64,000 bases of DNA from Palsa-504 sp963769715 (GTDB lineage Bacteria; Actinomycetota; Actinomycetes; Streptosporangiales; Streptosporangiaceae), in the NCBI GenBank assembly GCA_963769715.1, contig CAVYNE010000034.1:248001-312000 (forward strand), in the 5' to 3' direction. A program made the translations under genes and the position numbers. Shown piece by piece: positions 41,090 through 49,940 of this stretch; the first letter of the stretch is position 1; the number at the start of each line of letters is the position of its first letter. The notes under the pieces were generated by a model. That model made no database searches. It had not been told where the DNA came from and saw only the letters and a program-made list of their open reading frames with translations.

Positions 41090-42841
41090 ATGGCTGGCCT
41101 GCCAGAAGTAATCGGGTTGCTCTACCGGGCCGACTGGACCCGCCTGTCCCTGTCCGCCGAGGTGCGCTTCGAACAGGACGGTGACCTGGCCCGCCGCCGG
41201 GAAAACGCGGTCCGGGCGGAGTCGATGCGGCGGATGGGGTTCCGCCCCGGATCTCCCGGCATGCCGGACGTGGAGCAGGAGCCGGACGCCGAGCGGGACG
41301 TCTATCACCGGTGGCGCGCGGCCCTGCTGATCGCGCCCGGCCGGCGGTACCGCCTGGAGTACGAGGGCGACCATGGTGGCCGCGCCGACGGATCTGACGG
41401 CGAGCAGGCCTGGACTCTCCGGCCGCCGGACGCGGCGCCGCTCCCGCCGCGCGGCTTCGAGGTCGTCTCGGGGCTGCCGGTTCCGGCCCTGTTCCGCCCG
41501 GCTGGCCGGCTCGCCCGGTTCACCCTGGACGTGGGTGGCCCGGTCACCGCCTGCGGCCGCGAGGCGATCGCTGTGACGGCCGTGCCCCGGCACGGTGCCG
41601 TGGGGTCCGGGACGAGCCTGCGCCCTCCCGCCTGCGACCGCGTCGAGCTGATCGTGGACGCCGAGACCGGCATCCTGCTCCGCCGCGAGGAGACGTTCGA
41701 GGGCCAGGTGCTCACCCTCTTCGAGCTGACGACCGTGACGATGAGCCCGCCGGAAGCGGATGACCCGGCCCGGTTCGCGCCGCCCGCGGGCAGCCGCCCC
41801 GTCCGGGATCCGGAGGATTTCCCCGGGCGGAGCGGGCTCGGCTGGCAGGTGGCGGCGAACGCGGCCGGCCTGGCGGCGGGCGGCCTCGGGGCCTGGCTCC
41901 GGCTGGCACCGCACCTGCCCGGCCACCGCCCGGCCGCCGAGGCCAGCGTCCTGGCCGCGATGCCGTCTCCCGAACCGGGCCCGCTCGATCCCGGAGACGG
42001 GCCACTGCCCTCCGACGACCTGCTCGGCCTGCTCTACCGCAGCGGTCAGTATGACGGCGACGACCCCCAGGTCCGCGGCGCTGCGGTGCGGCGGTGGAAC
42101 GACACGAAGGCGGTTTGGGGCCAGGTGCCCGCCACGTTCCGCGCGGCGGGACACGGCGGCGTCGGCTATCTCCTCGACACGGTAGCCCGGAACGAAACGG
42201 TGACCCTGACGGCCGGCCGGCTGCGTATCGGGGGCCCCGAGCTGTACTACCTCGATTACTCGTCCTGGCAGGGCCGGCCCGGACCGCTCGTGATGGCCTG
42301 CGACGGAGAGCAGTACTGGGGGATCCACGAAAATAGGGCCCGGGTGGGGCCGGCGCGGCCGATGGCGGGCGACATCGCGAGCCTGGTCGGCTCGTCCTGG
42401 CTGCTCGGCGAGCGGCTGTCCGGCGGCGTGGAGATCACCTACCACGGCCGCCGCGGCTACCACCTGCGGGTGACCCGCGGCGACGGTGCGGCGCACGCGG
42501 GGCCGACGATGTTCTACCCGGCCGACGCGATCGTGGACGCGGAGACGGGCTGCCTGCTCCGGCTGATCGCGTACGACGGCGACGCCCCCGCGGAATGGTG
42601 GGAACTGGACGGCGTCACCGCGGAGCCCGGCGATACCGCGGACCCGGCCGGATTCCGCCCGCACATCCCGCCCGGCACCCGCGTCGTCGAGGAATCCGGC
42701 CACCCGCTGGTCGACGCCACCGCGGGCATACCCGGCCTGACCGGGACCGCGGCCCGCGCCGCCGCGGAGGCCTTCCGCCGCGGCACCAACGCCGTCTCCG
42801 CCGCCCGCAGCTTCCTGGACGACCTGCGCGGCCATCGCTAG
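41090..42841 (+). CDS. Cytosolic protein with two LolA/RseB-like domains
   Basis: 583 residues, unrecognised by name. The two halves repeat the same plan: an opening LLYRADWTRLSLSAEVR / LLYRSGQYDGDDPQVRG, a middle with RRYRLEYEG / LRIGGPELYYLDY, and a close VELIVDAETGILLRREETFEGQV / AIVDAETGCLLRLIAYDGDAP followed by DPARFAPPAG / DPAGFRPHIPPG. The VDxETGxLLR strand and the DPxxFxPPxG ending are typical of the half-barrel LolA/RseB superfamily seen in actinobacterial lipoprotein-like proteins. Here there is no signal peptide or lipobox. Possibly a ligand-sensing or scaffold protein; function unknown. Confidence 0.75.
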   Translation: MAGLPEVIGLLYRADWTRLSLSAEVRFEQDGDLARRRENAVRAESMRRMGFRPGSPGMPDVEQEPDAERDVYHRWRAALLIAPGRRYRLEYEGDHGGRADGSDGEQAWTLRPPDAAPLPPRGFEVVSGLPVPALFRPAGRLARFTLDVGGPVTACGREAIAVTAVPRHGAVGSGTSLRPPACDRVELIVDAETGILLRREETFEGQVLTLFELTTVTMSPPEADDPARFAPPAGSRPVRDPEDFPGRSGLGWQVAANAAGLAAGGLGAWLRLAPHLPGHRPAAEASVLAAMPSPEPGPLDPGDGPLPSDDLLGLLYRSGQYDGDDPQVRGAAVRRWNDTKAVWGQVPATFRAAGHGGVGYLLDTVARNETVTLTAGRLRIGGPELYYLDYSSWQGRPGPLVMACDGEQYWGIHENRARVGPARPMAGDIASLVGSSWLLGERLSGGVEITYHGRRGYHLRVTRGDGAAHAGPTMFYPADAIVDAETGCLLRLIAYDGDAPAEWWELDGVTAEPGDTADPAGFRPHIPPGTRVVEESGHPLVDATAGIPGLTGTAARAAAEAFRRGTNAVSAARSFLDDLRGHR

Positions 42842-42871
42842 AGCGCTGGCCACGAACGTGCACCGGCTCGG

Positions 42872-43033
42872 ATGGAGCAGTGGCTCGGGTCGGTCCTGCC
42901 CGACGGCGGGCGGTGCGCGCTGGACGTGGGATGCGGACCCGGGCGGCAGGCGGTGACGCTGGCAGGCCGGTTCGGGCAGGTGGACGCGATCGACCTATCC
43001 GGGGCGGCGGCCCAGGCTGAGCGTATTAGATGA
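42872..43033 (+). pseudogene. SAM-methyltransferase N-terminal fragment
   Basis: A 53-codon frame beginning MEQWLGSVLPDGGRCALDVG and containing ALDVGCGPGRQAVTLA, the motif I SAM-binding loop, and VDAIDLSGAAA, the motif II acidic strand end. It then stops 4 bases before an intact, different methyltransferase gene. Too short to be an enzyme; probably the stump of a deleted class I methyltransferase gene. Confidence 0.6.
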
Positions 43034-43037
43034 CATC

Positions 43038-43778
43038 ATGAGCGTCAGCAAGGTGTTCCGGGCGGACCTGGCGCGGTCGGTTCGGCTGTTCCGGGCGTTC
43101 CGCACCGAGCAGGCGGCCCCGCAGGACTACTACACCGCACTGGCCCAGGACACCATCCTTCAGCTCAGCCAGTACACGGAACTGGACGGGCGGGTCGTGA
43201 TCGATGTCGGCGGCGGGCCGGGGTTTTTCGTCAGGGAACTAAGCCGTATGGGGGCACGATCGTTCTGCGTCGACGCCGACAGCGGGGAGATGGCCGCCCT
43301 AGGGCCCCCGGAGAACGACAGCATCGTGGCCAGCGCGACTCGCATGCCCATCGCGTCGGGCGCGGTAGACGTGTGCTTTTCCTCTAACGTGCTCGAGCAC
43401 GTGCGGGACTGGCCCGCGATGCTGGCCGAGATGGTTCGGGTGACCAGGCCGGGCGGCATTGTCTTCGTCACGTTTACCAACTGGCTGTCACCCTACGGCG
43501 GGCATGAGACGTCACCTTGGCATTACCTCGGCGGTGACCGCGCGGTGGCGCGGTATCAGCGTAAGCACGGCCAGATGCCGAAGAATCGCTTTGGTAACAG
43601 CCTGTACGCGATATCCGTGGCCGAAGCGCTTGGCTGGGCCCGTTCGGCTCAGGGAGTCGTCGTGGTCGATGCGGTGCCGCGCTACCTACCTGGCTGGACC
43701 CGGCCGTTGCTGCGCGTGCCCATGCTGCGGGAGTTCCTCACCTGGAACCTGCTGCTGGTGCTGCAGCGCGAGGGATAG
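43038..43778 (+). CDS. Class I SAM-dependent methyltransferase (Rv0224c-like)
   Basis: 246 residues. SAM site VIDVGGGPGFFVREL (54-68), motif II CVDADSG, motif IV SSNVLEHVRDW and PGGIVFVTFTNWLSPYGGHETSPWHYLGG. The GGHETSPWHYLGG signature and its convergence with a DUF3068 gene match the methyltransferase of the mycobacterial Rv0224c locus, which lies with glycosyltransferases of the cell envelope. Likely modifies an envelope glycan or lipid; not shown. Confidence 0.88.
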   Translation: MSVSKVFRADLARSVRLFRAFRTEQAAPQDYYTALAQDTILQLSQYTELDGRVVIDVGGGPGFFVRELSRMGARSFCVDADSGEMAALGPPENDSIVASATRMPIASGAVDVCFSSNVLEHVRDWPAMLAEMVRVTRPGGIVFVTFTNWLSPYGGHETSPWHYLGGDRAVARYQRKHGQMPKNRFGNSLYAISVAEALGWARSAQGVVVVDAVPRYLPGWTRPLLRVPMLREFLTWNLLLVLQREG

Positions 43779-43799
43779 CGGCTAAGCGCCGGTAGATAC

Positions 43800-45242
43800 C
43801 TAGCGCCGGTGGCTTCCTCGGCGACCGCGCCGGGAGGTCGTCGCGGGGGCATCGGCAGGCGCGTTGGCTGCGGCTTCGGGCGACGCACTGGTGGCCGCCG
43901 CCATCTCGGCCGTAGGCGCTTCGGCTGGAGCGTCCTCGGCCTTGGGTGACTCCCCGGCCGCTGATGACTCAGCCGCCGGGGCGTCAGCGGCCTCGGAGTC
44001 CTTGGCCTCCTGCGCTTCGGCGGCGGGAGCCTCAGCCGCTGCGCCGTCAGCGGCGGGAGCCTCGGCCGCCTCGGCCTTGGAAGCTTCGGAGGCCTCGGCC
44101 TGGGCGGTCTCGGCTTGGGCTGCTTCGGCCTGGGCGGCCTCGGGCTGGGCGGCTGCTTCGGGCTCGGCGGCCTCTTGCTTGACGTCGGGCGCCTCGGCGG
44201 TGGCTTCGTGGGGTTCGTCGTCTAGGCCGGGGACCAGGGAGGGCCGCGTGGCGGACTGGGCGGAGCGGTCGGCGTCCTCGGGTTCGGCGGCGGCGAGTTC
44301 GGGGGACGTGGCGCTGGCGCCGCCCTCGACGTCCTCGCGCCTGCGGGACAGCAGGATGCCCACGATCAGCAAGATGACGCCCACGACGCCGGTCACCAGC
44401 GGCAGGATCGTGGTGACCAGGGTCATCTTGCTCCGCTGGCTGTTATCCAGGGCCACGAGACCGTTCACGCTGGCCGGCGTCATCACCAGGTTGGCGTCGA
44501 AGAGCAGCACGGCAGGGACACCCTGGGGGTTCCGGAGGGTCAGCGTCTCGTGTTCGGTGGCATTGAGCAGCGCACCGGTGTCCGGGTCGATCCAGTAGGT
44601 CAGGCGCATCTCGTAGTACTGCGGCAGGACGACCGACGCCTGGGTCGTGTTGACCAGCGATCCCGGCACCACCTGGGTGCCGTTCTGGGTCGGCGCTACG
44701 ACCTCCGTGAAACGGTAAGCCTGGATGCCGTTGACCGTGTCGGTGCCCGCGTAGTCGAAGGGCATCGGCTTGTTCAGGTTGGTGTCGAAGACGTCGTAGG
44801 TCTGCTGCTGGGTGCCGATCGGGAACACGTAGCCGACGATGCCGCTCTGTTCGACGGACGAGTTGCCGTTGACGTTCGCGCCGCAGCAGTTGATCAGCTG
44901 GGCGGTACGGCGGTCGAAGGCCATAGTGCGTGTCATGGTCTGAAACGGCAGCTTGTTGGTTTGGTCATAGACGTAGATGAACTGGTTCCACACCGCTGTT
45001 GACGACGAGCCCGCCGCGGCATTGCCCTTGATGGTGTACGTGGCCTCCATGTTCACGCCGGTCAACTCAGTCAGCTTGGTCGGGCTGAAGTAAGAGGCGT
45101 TGCTGGCGGTCAGGGTGGCCGTGGCGTACTCGTTCAACGGGAACTTGAGTACCTTGCTGCTCACCCAGGTCGGCATGAGCACCGCGAACACGATGAGACA
45201 CGTCCCAAGCCCGGCAAGCACAAGCCCGACACGACGACGCAT
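43800..45242 (-). CDS. DUF3068 (PorA-like) membrane protein with Ala/Glu-rich tail
   Basis: 480 residues. N-terminal membrane helix (VGLVLAGLGTCLIVFAVLMP), a large extracellular domain (about 30-270) and a second helix (LVTTILPLVTGVVGVILLIVGILL, about 277-300): the DUF3068 layout, Rv0227c in M. tuberculosis. The cytosolic C-terminus of about 175 residues is an extreme Ala/Glu repeat (units like AQAEAAQAETAQAEA) ending in basic TTSRRGRRGSHRR. Start ATG with ACAGGAGG. The tail is far longer than in most relatives and may bind nucleic acid or partner proteins through its basic end. Confidence 0.88.
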   Translation of the reverse strand: MRRRVGLVLAGLGTCLIVFAVLMPTWVSSKVLKFPLNEYATATLTASNASYFSPTKLTELTGVNMEATYTIKGNAAAGSSSTAVWNQFIYVYDQTNKLPFQTMTRTMAFDRRTAQLINCCGANVNGNSSVEQSGIVGYVFPIGTQQQTYDVFDTNLNKPMPFDYAGTDTVNGIQAYRFTEVVAPTQNGTQVVPGSLVNTTQASVVLPQYYEMRLTYWIDPDTGALLNATEHETLTLRNPQGVPAVLLFDANLVMTPASVNGLVALDNSQRSKMTLVTTILPLVTGVVGVILLIVGILLSRRREDVEGGASATSPELAAAEPEDADRSAQSATRPSLVPGLDDEPHEATAEAPDVKQEAAEPEAAAQPEAAQAEAAQAETAQAEASEASKAEAAEAPAADGAAAEAPAAEAQEAKDSEAADAPAAESSAAGESPKAEDAPAEAPTAEMAAATSASPEAAANAPADAPATTSRRGRRGSHRR

Positions 45243-45503
45243 CGATCCTCCTGTAAGCAGCTGGCCGCCTGGGCAGGCGGAAGGCAGAAGTTACCTGGCA
45301 GTAGCATGGCCCATTCTGACATGAATTGCCCTGCTGTTTTAGCACATATCCGTAACGAGTTCCGACCCTTGAGTCAGCGATTTGTCATTACTTTTACGTA
45401 TCTACCAGACGGCCCGCAATCACCAGGCAATGACCTGTGGAAACGTGCTTACCACCGCGGTCGCGGGGCGAAGGAGAATCGGCGGCCAGCGGCAAATGCT
45501 CGG

Positions 45504-46808
45504 CTATCCCGCTCCGGTCAGCCTCTCCAGCGGCGTAGCCTGCCTGCGCACGGCGGCGCCGCGGGCGATGAGCTGGTCCAGGACCGGCCCCTCGGCCAGC
45601 ACGTCGCCGTCCGGGGCGGCCACGATCCAGGCCTCGTGGCGGCGGGCCAGCGAGGTTCCGGCCGCGACCGAGGCGTGGATCAGCGCGGCCATCAGCGCCG
45701 TGCTGCGGCCCCAGTCAAACTGCGCCGCCCACCGGCGGCAGGCCGCGGCGACGGCTTCGCGGCGGTCTGGGTCGCTCAGCTCCTTGACCGCCTGGTCCAC
45801 CACGTCGGCCAGCGGCTCCCCGTCCCTGACCAGCCAGCCCGTCTCCCCGTCGCGGACCGCGTCGCGCAGCCCGTCGACGTCGTAGGCGACCGTGGGCACG
45901 CCGAGGGCAGCGGCCTCGAGCACGCACAAGCCCCAGCCCTCCCCCTGCGAGGTGTTCAGGTGCAGCAACGACGCCGCCACCAGCGCCTGCTTGGCTTGCT
46001 CCGCCACGAAGCCGCGCAGCCTGACCACGGAATCCAGGCCGTGGGCGGCCACCTCGGCGGCCAGCGGCCCGGCCGCCGGGCCGTGGCCCACCACGTCGAG
46101 GACCTGGCGGTCGTCGGGCGGCCGCAGCGCCATTCGCTTGGCTATCGGGATGAGCAGCCCGGCCCGTTTGTGAGGGACCAGGCGGCCGACCCAGACGAGG
46201 TTGGCCGCGTCGGCCCGGGCGACCACGGTGGTGCCGGGCCTGGCGACTCCGTTGGGGACCAGGTAGATGTCGCCGGTCCAGCCGAGCCGCTCCCGCATGG
46301 CGGCGACGGTGGATGGTGAGACCGCCACGCAGGCGTGCCGCCGGTACGCCAGCCGCGCCGCCGGCCCCTCGAGCAGGCGGCCGACGCTGGCCATCCACCG
46401 GCCGAAATGGACCCCGAACTGGGCCGTGTGCACGTGGTGCACCACGCACAGCACGGGTACCTTGGCGGGCAGCACGAGCGGGGTGAAGAACGGGATCCCG
46501 TTCTGGCAGTCGAGCACCGCGTCGAAGGAGCGGCGGCGCGCGAGCAGCCAGCACAGGACCATCGGGTACACGGTGAACCGGCCGCCGAGCCTGACGATCG
46601 TGATCCCGTCCCGGGTCTCGCGACGGGCCTGACCGGCGGCGCGGGCGGTCAGGAAGTGCACCTCCGCGCCGGCTTGGGTCAGGCCACAGGCCATCTCCCA
46701 GGCGTAGCGCTCGGCTCCGCCGGCCTGCGGATGCCACGGATCCCGCCAGTTGGCGATGGCGATCCGCAGCCCGCGCAGGTCGGTAGGGCTCAGGTTGGCG
46801 GTGCTCAT
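45504..46808 (-). CDS. Family 4 glycosyltransferase (Rv0225-like)
   Basis: 434 residues from ATG at 46808, overlapping the stop of the GT2 gene (ATGA). GT-B fold: acceptor domain opening RIAIANWRDPWHPQAGGAERYAWEMA, donor domain with WVGRLVPHKRAGLLI, the glycine-rich VVGHGPAAGPL, and the EX7E-type motif in SQGEGWGLCVLEAAALGVPTVAYD. Retaining, uses a nucleotide-sugar. Sits in the envelope-glycan cluster with a methyltransferase, DUF3068 and DUF2613. Confidence 0.92.
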   Translation of the reverse strand: MSTANLSPTDLRGLRIAIANWRDPWHPQAGGAERYAWEMACGLTQAGAEVHFLTARAAGQARRETRDGITIVRLGGRFTVYPMVLCWLLARRRSFDAVLDCQNGIPFFTPLVLPAKVPVLCVVHHVHTAQFGVHFGRWMASVGRLLEGPAARLAYRRHACVAVSPSTVAAMRERLGWTGDIYLVPNGVARPGTTVVARADAANLVWVGRLVPHKRAGLLIPIAKRMALRPPDDRQVLDVVGHGPAAGPLAAEVAAHGLDSVVRLRGFVAEQAKQALVAASLLHLNTSQGEGWGLCVLEAAALGVPTVAYDVDGLRDAVRDGETGWLVRDGEPLADVVDQAVKELSDPDRREAVAAACRRWAAQFDWGRSTALMAALIHASVAAGTSLARRHEAWIVAAPDGDVLAEGPVLDQLIARGAAVRRQATPLERLTGAG

Positions 46809-47599
46809 GTCGTGCTGGCGCCGGCCGGCAGCGGCTGCTGGACGGTCGGCTCGCGGACGAGCGGCTCGCGGACGAGCGGCTCGCGGTCCTGCTCGCGGCT
46901 GGGCTCGGCCCGGGAGCGCAGCCAGATCGTCGCGACATCGCGGAACACGGCGGCCGAGTGGCGCTGCACCGAGAACGTGGAGCCCGGCACGTCGCGCCAG
47001 CGGACCGGGATCTCGGTCAGCGTCGCGCCGAGCCGCTGGCAGCGGGCGATCAACTCGACGTCGAAGGCGAAACCAGCCGTCCGCAGTGGCTGCGCCGCGG
47101 CCCGGACCAGTGGCCCGCAGAAGAACTTGAACCCGCACTGGGTGTCGGTCGCGTCCGGGACGATCTGGCGGGCCAGCGCGCGGAACGCGGCGGCGCCAAG
47201 CCGGCGGGCCGCGCTCGACCGGACCTCGACCACCGACTCGTCCAGCGCCCGGGAGCCGATCACCATCGGGTGCCCGGCGGCCAGCAGGCTTATCACTACG
47301 TCGAGGGCAGATAGTTCGGTCGCCATGTCGGCGTCGCAGAAACCAGCGAACGGCGCCTCGGTGGCCAGCAGGCCCGCCCGCACCGCGATGCCCTTGCCCG
47401 GCTGCTCGCAGCGCAGCAGCCGGACGGGCACCGGTTGCCGGGGCAGGCGCCGGACCACGTCGCTGGTACCGTCGGTGCTCGCGCTGTCGACCACGACGAT
47501 CGCCGTCGGCAACGGGAGCGTGGCGGCCTTCCGGCACAGCACGGCCAGCCCTTCGGGCAGCCTGCGAGCCTCGTTACGGGCCGGAACGACGATCTCCAT
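46805..47599 (-). CDS. Family 2 glycosyltransferase (dolichol-phosphate-mannose-synthase type)
   Basis: 264 residues from ATG at 47599 (MEIVVPARNEARRLPEGLAV). The frame is open upstream, but the extra N-terminus has no family character. GT-A fold: VVVDSASTDGTSDVVRR, GKGIAVRAGLL, GFCDADMATE (DxD-type metal site) and QCGFKFF. The family transfers sugars to polyprenyl phosphate or lipid acceptors. The C-terminus carries a short encoded repeat REPLVREPLVREP. Coupled to the GT4 gene and downstream of the DUF2613 gene. Confidence 0.88.
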   Translation of the reverse strand: MEIVVPARNEARRLPEGLAVLCRKAATLPLPTAIVVVDSASTDGTSDVVRRLPRQPVPVRLLRCEQPGKGIAVRAGLLATEAPFAGFCDADMATELSALDVVISLLAAGHPMVIGSRALDESVVEVRSSAARRLGAAAFRALARQIVPDATDTQCGFKFFCGPLVRAAAQPLRTAGFAFDVELIARCQRLGATLTEIPVRWRDVPGSTFSVQRHSAAVFRDVATIWLRSRAEPSREQDREPLVREPLVREPTVQQPLPAGASTT

Positions 47600-47723
47600 C
47601 ACGGCTGGTCCAGTAGCCACGGGTCCGGTGAGTGCTGGTGTGCTAATCGCTGATCCGGTAACCGCTGACTCGGTAGCTGTTGAGTGATTCCCCCACTGCG
47701 CGCTCGCCACGGACCGGCGCGCG

Positions 47724-47861
47724 TCAGCGCGATCCGTACTGGTACAGCGAGGCGTTGCTAGGCGAGCCGTTCGAGGCGCCGGACAGTGCGTTCTCCACCA
47801 CGGCCACCGCCCCGACGGCAATCACGATGCCCACGACGATAGCGATGATCAGACGGGACAC
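47724..47861 (-). CDS. DUF2613 small membrane protein (Rv0236A-like)
   Basis: 45 residues from GTG at 47861, with GGAGGAGG 6-13 bases upstream. The N-terminal membrane helix or signal anchor (RLIIAIVVGIVIAVGAVAVVENAL) is followed by a short polar tail ending SLYQYGSR. This is the DUF2613 family, whose mycobacterial member Rv0236A is encoded beside aftD (arabinofuranosyltransferase). Its presence here supports the view that this is an envelope-glycan locus. Confidence 0.85.
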   Translation of the reverse strand: MSRLIIAIVVGIVIAVGAVAVVENALSGASNGSPSNASLYQYGSR

Positions 47862-47962
47862 GGGGCGCTCCTCCTCCGGGACTCGATGGCTGGACCCTAG
47901 CGGTATAAGTAAGCAACTAGCTAGTAACTTGGTCAAAATGTAACAGGTACCACTACGGACGG

Positions 47963-49627
47963 CTATCCAGGTATTTGATAAACGACCAGGCCAGGCTGGT
48001 TGTAAATGGCTGGGCAGCCGGGGAGCCGGGCAGCCGCCGGCGTGTCTTGCGCGTCCTGCGGGTCCCATGCGTCCGGCGGGGCACCGTCCACCACCACGAA
48101 CCGGACGCCGGCCGCCCGCAGCGCCGCGGTCAGCGGGCCGACCGAGCCGAGCACGCCGTCCAGTCCCCGAGCGCGCGGGTCGTCGGGTGCCAGCGCCACG
48201 TTGCCGACGATGGTCCCGTCATTCCAGATGACCGGGCGGGACAACAGCCGGGGCCAGGCGTCGAGCATTACCTCACCGTGGTTCCAGCCCGGCGTCCGGT
48301 CGGCCGCCCAGGGCAGCAGCAGCACCGCCCCGGATGCGCGGCTGGCGTCGATCGTGCGCGCAGCGGCCTGGTAGGCCGCTGGGTACCAGGCCGGGCGCAG
48401 CCGCCCCGCCGCACCCCAGGCCAGCCCGGGCAGCAGGAGCACCGGGGCCAGCAGCGCGAAAACGCCGAGGGCCAGGCCCGGAGCGTCCGCTAGGGCCGGG
48501 GCCCGATGCTTGCCGCGGGGCCGTTCGGTCACAGGTCTTTGTCGACCGAACGATCCAGGGTGCATGCACCAGGCCACCGCGAGCCCGAAACCGGCGGCTT
48601 CCGCCAGGGCCAGCGGGGCGGTGAACTGCTGGCTATCGCGCAAGATAGCGAAGCCCGGCCAGAACTCGATCGCCCCGCGGAGCATGGCGCGCCCAGGCGC
48701 AGCCACCCCGATGGCGGCGATCGCCAAGCCCGCGACCGCGCCCGTGGCGAGCCCCGGCCAGCGATGACGCCGGAGGCCAAGCACGGCGTAGCCGGCCAGG
48801 GCGGCCAGCACGAGCGCCAGCCAGATGGCGGACCAGGGCCCGCCGTAGGCCTTGGGCACCGTGGTCGCGTTCCACGCCCCGCCCAGCATGACCAGGCTGC
48901 CGATGGTGCCGAACGGGGTGTCGGCGCGGGCCGCGAACGCGGCCACGCCGGCCGGGTCGGCGTACACGTGGTGCAGGCCGGACGGGACGAGCCAGGGCAG
49001 GCTGCCGACGAGGAGGGCGGCCAGCGTCACGGCCATGGTCCTGGGCTTCCCGGTGCACACGGCCACGGGTATGGCCATGAGCGCGGTGATGGCCATGGCG
49101 GCGAAGCCGCCGACGGCGGCGGGCAGCAGCGCCAGGGCCAGCCGGGCCGCGGCGCGACGCGTGCCGCCGTCGTCGAGCCTGAGCACGGCGCGCAGCACCC
49201 AGGGCAGGCCGGCGTAGCCGAGCAGCAGCGCCCACTGGCCGATGATGAGCCTCTCGGCTAGGTAAGGGTTCCAGCCGTAGAACACGGCGGCGGCCAGCCG
49301 GGCGAGCATGGGCTCGCGGTCCAGAAGCGCGGCCGCGCCCGAACAGGCCAGCACGAAGATCAGCAGCAGGACCAGCTTCTGCACGATGTCGGCCGGGAGC
49401 AGGCGGGACGCAACGGCGACGACGAAGTCGCTGGGCACCGCCCGCGGGGCGCCGCCGGCCAGCCCGAACATCGCCGAGGTGAACGGCTCGCGGGGCACGA
49501 ACACCATGTCGTAGCTGAGCAGAAACCCGCGCCGCAGCCCGGGACCGAGCGCGAGCACACCCAGGACGAACCCGACGGCGGCGCCTGGGCCTTGGGCGGT
49601 CATGGCGCGGCGAGCCGCAGCGATCAT
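47963..49627 (-). CDS. Polytopic membrane protein of the envelope-glycan cluster (Rv0226c/AftD-like)
   Basis: About 554 residues from ATG at 49627 (MIAAARRAMTAQGPGAAVGF); an in-frame ATG at 49603 is also possible. About 11-12 membrane helices, a DMVFVPREPF loop near residue 40, WNPYLAERLIIGQWALLLGYAGLPW and a soluble C-terminal part (RPVIWNDGTIVGNVALAPDD...RFVVVDGA) as in GT-C-like transmembrane proteins. AftD itself is about 1400 residues, so this protein corresponds better to Rv0226c. Probable glycosyltransferase or flippase role, inferred from neighbours. Confidence 0.82.
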   Translation of the reverse strand: MIAAARRAMTAQGPGAAVGFVLGVLALGPGLRRGFLLSYDMVFVPREPFTSAMFGLAGGAPRAVPSDFVVAVASRLLPADIVQKLVLLLIFVLACSGAAALLDREPMLARLAAAVFYGWNPYLAERLIIGQWALLLGYAGLPWVLRAVLRLDDGGTRRAAARLALALLPAAVGGFAAMAITALMAIPVAVCTGKPRTMAVTLAALLVGSLPWLVPSGLHHVYADPAGVAAFAARADTPFGTIGSLVMLGGAWNATTVPKAYGGPWSAIWLALVLAALAGYAVLGLRRHRWPGLATGAVAGLAIAAIGVAAPGRAMLRGAIEFWPGFAILRDSQQFTAPLALAEAAGFGLAVAWCMHPGSFGRQRPVTERPRGKHRAPALADAPGLALGVFALLAPVLLLPGLAWGAAGRLRPAWYPAAYQAAARTIDASRASGAVLLLPWAADRTPGWNHGEVMLDAWPRLLSRPVIWNDGTIVGNVALAPDDPRARGLDGVLGSVGPLTAALRAAGVRFVVVDGAPPDAWDPQDAQDTPAAARLPGCPAIYNQPGLVVYQIPG

Positions 49628-49940
49628 GACGGTCCCGGTCCTGGCCGGATTCAGCCGCAGATGCACAATTTCGCGATGATATCTCCGCCGCTGACGGTTG
49701 ACCGCGTGCCTGCGCGGCTCTGTCGTTTCGTGCGCGCTTTGGTGCGGACCGCCGTTCGGGGCGCCACAAAGCCACAAAAGGTTGCTTACACATCTTTTCT
49801 GGACCGTTCTCCTGCGTTACGCTCACCGAGAGTCGACTTGCCGCAACCCCTAGCTAGCCCGACATAAGGTAACGAAGCTCTCGAAATAGGCACGACCTGC
49901 TCGTTTGCCGGGCCCGCTACCGACAGACAAGGAGCCTGAA
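49628..49940. promoter_or_regulatory. Divergent intergenic region between glycan locus and G1 peptidase
   Basis: About 313 bases of mixed composition, AT-richer at 49770-49900 (GCCACAAAAGGTTGCTTACACAT). Contains no supportable gene. AAGGAG at 49929-49934 is the ribosome-binding site of the peptidase. It must hold both divergent promoters, but no clear -35/-10 pair was identified. Confidence 0.5.

Noticed and set aside
40614..43033. Prophage or integrative element
   Set aside because: Only a recombinase stump and a methyltransferase stump are seen; no structural, replication or attachment-site features.
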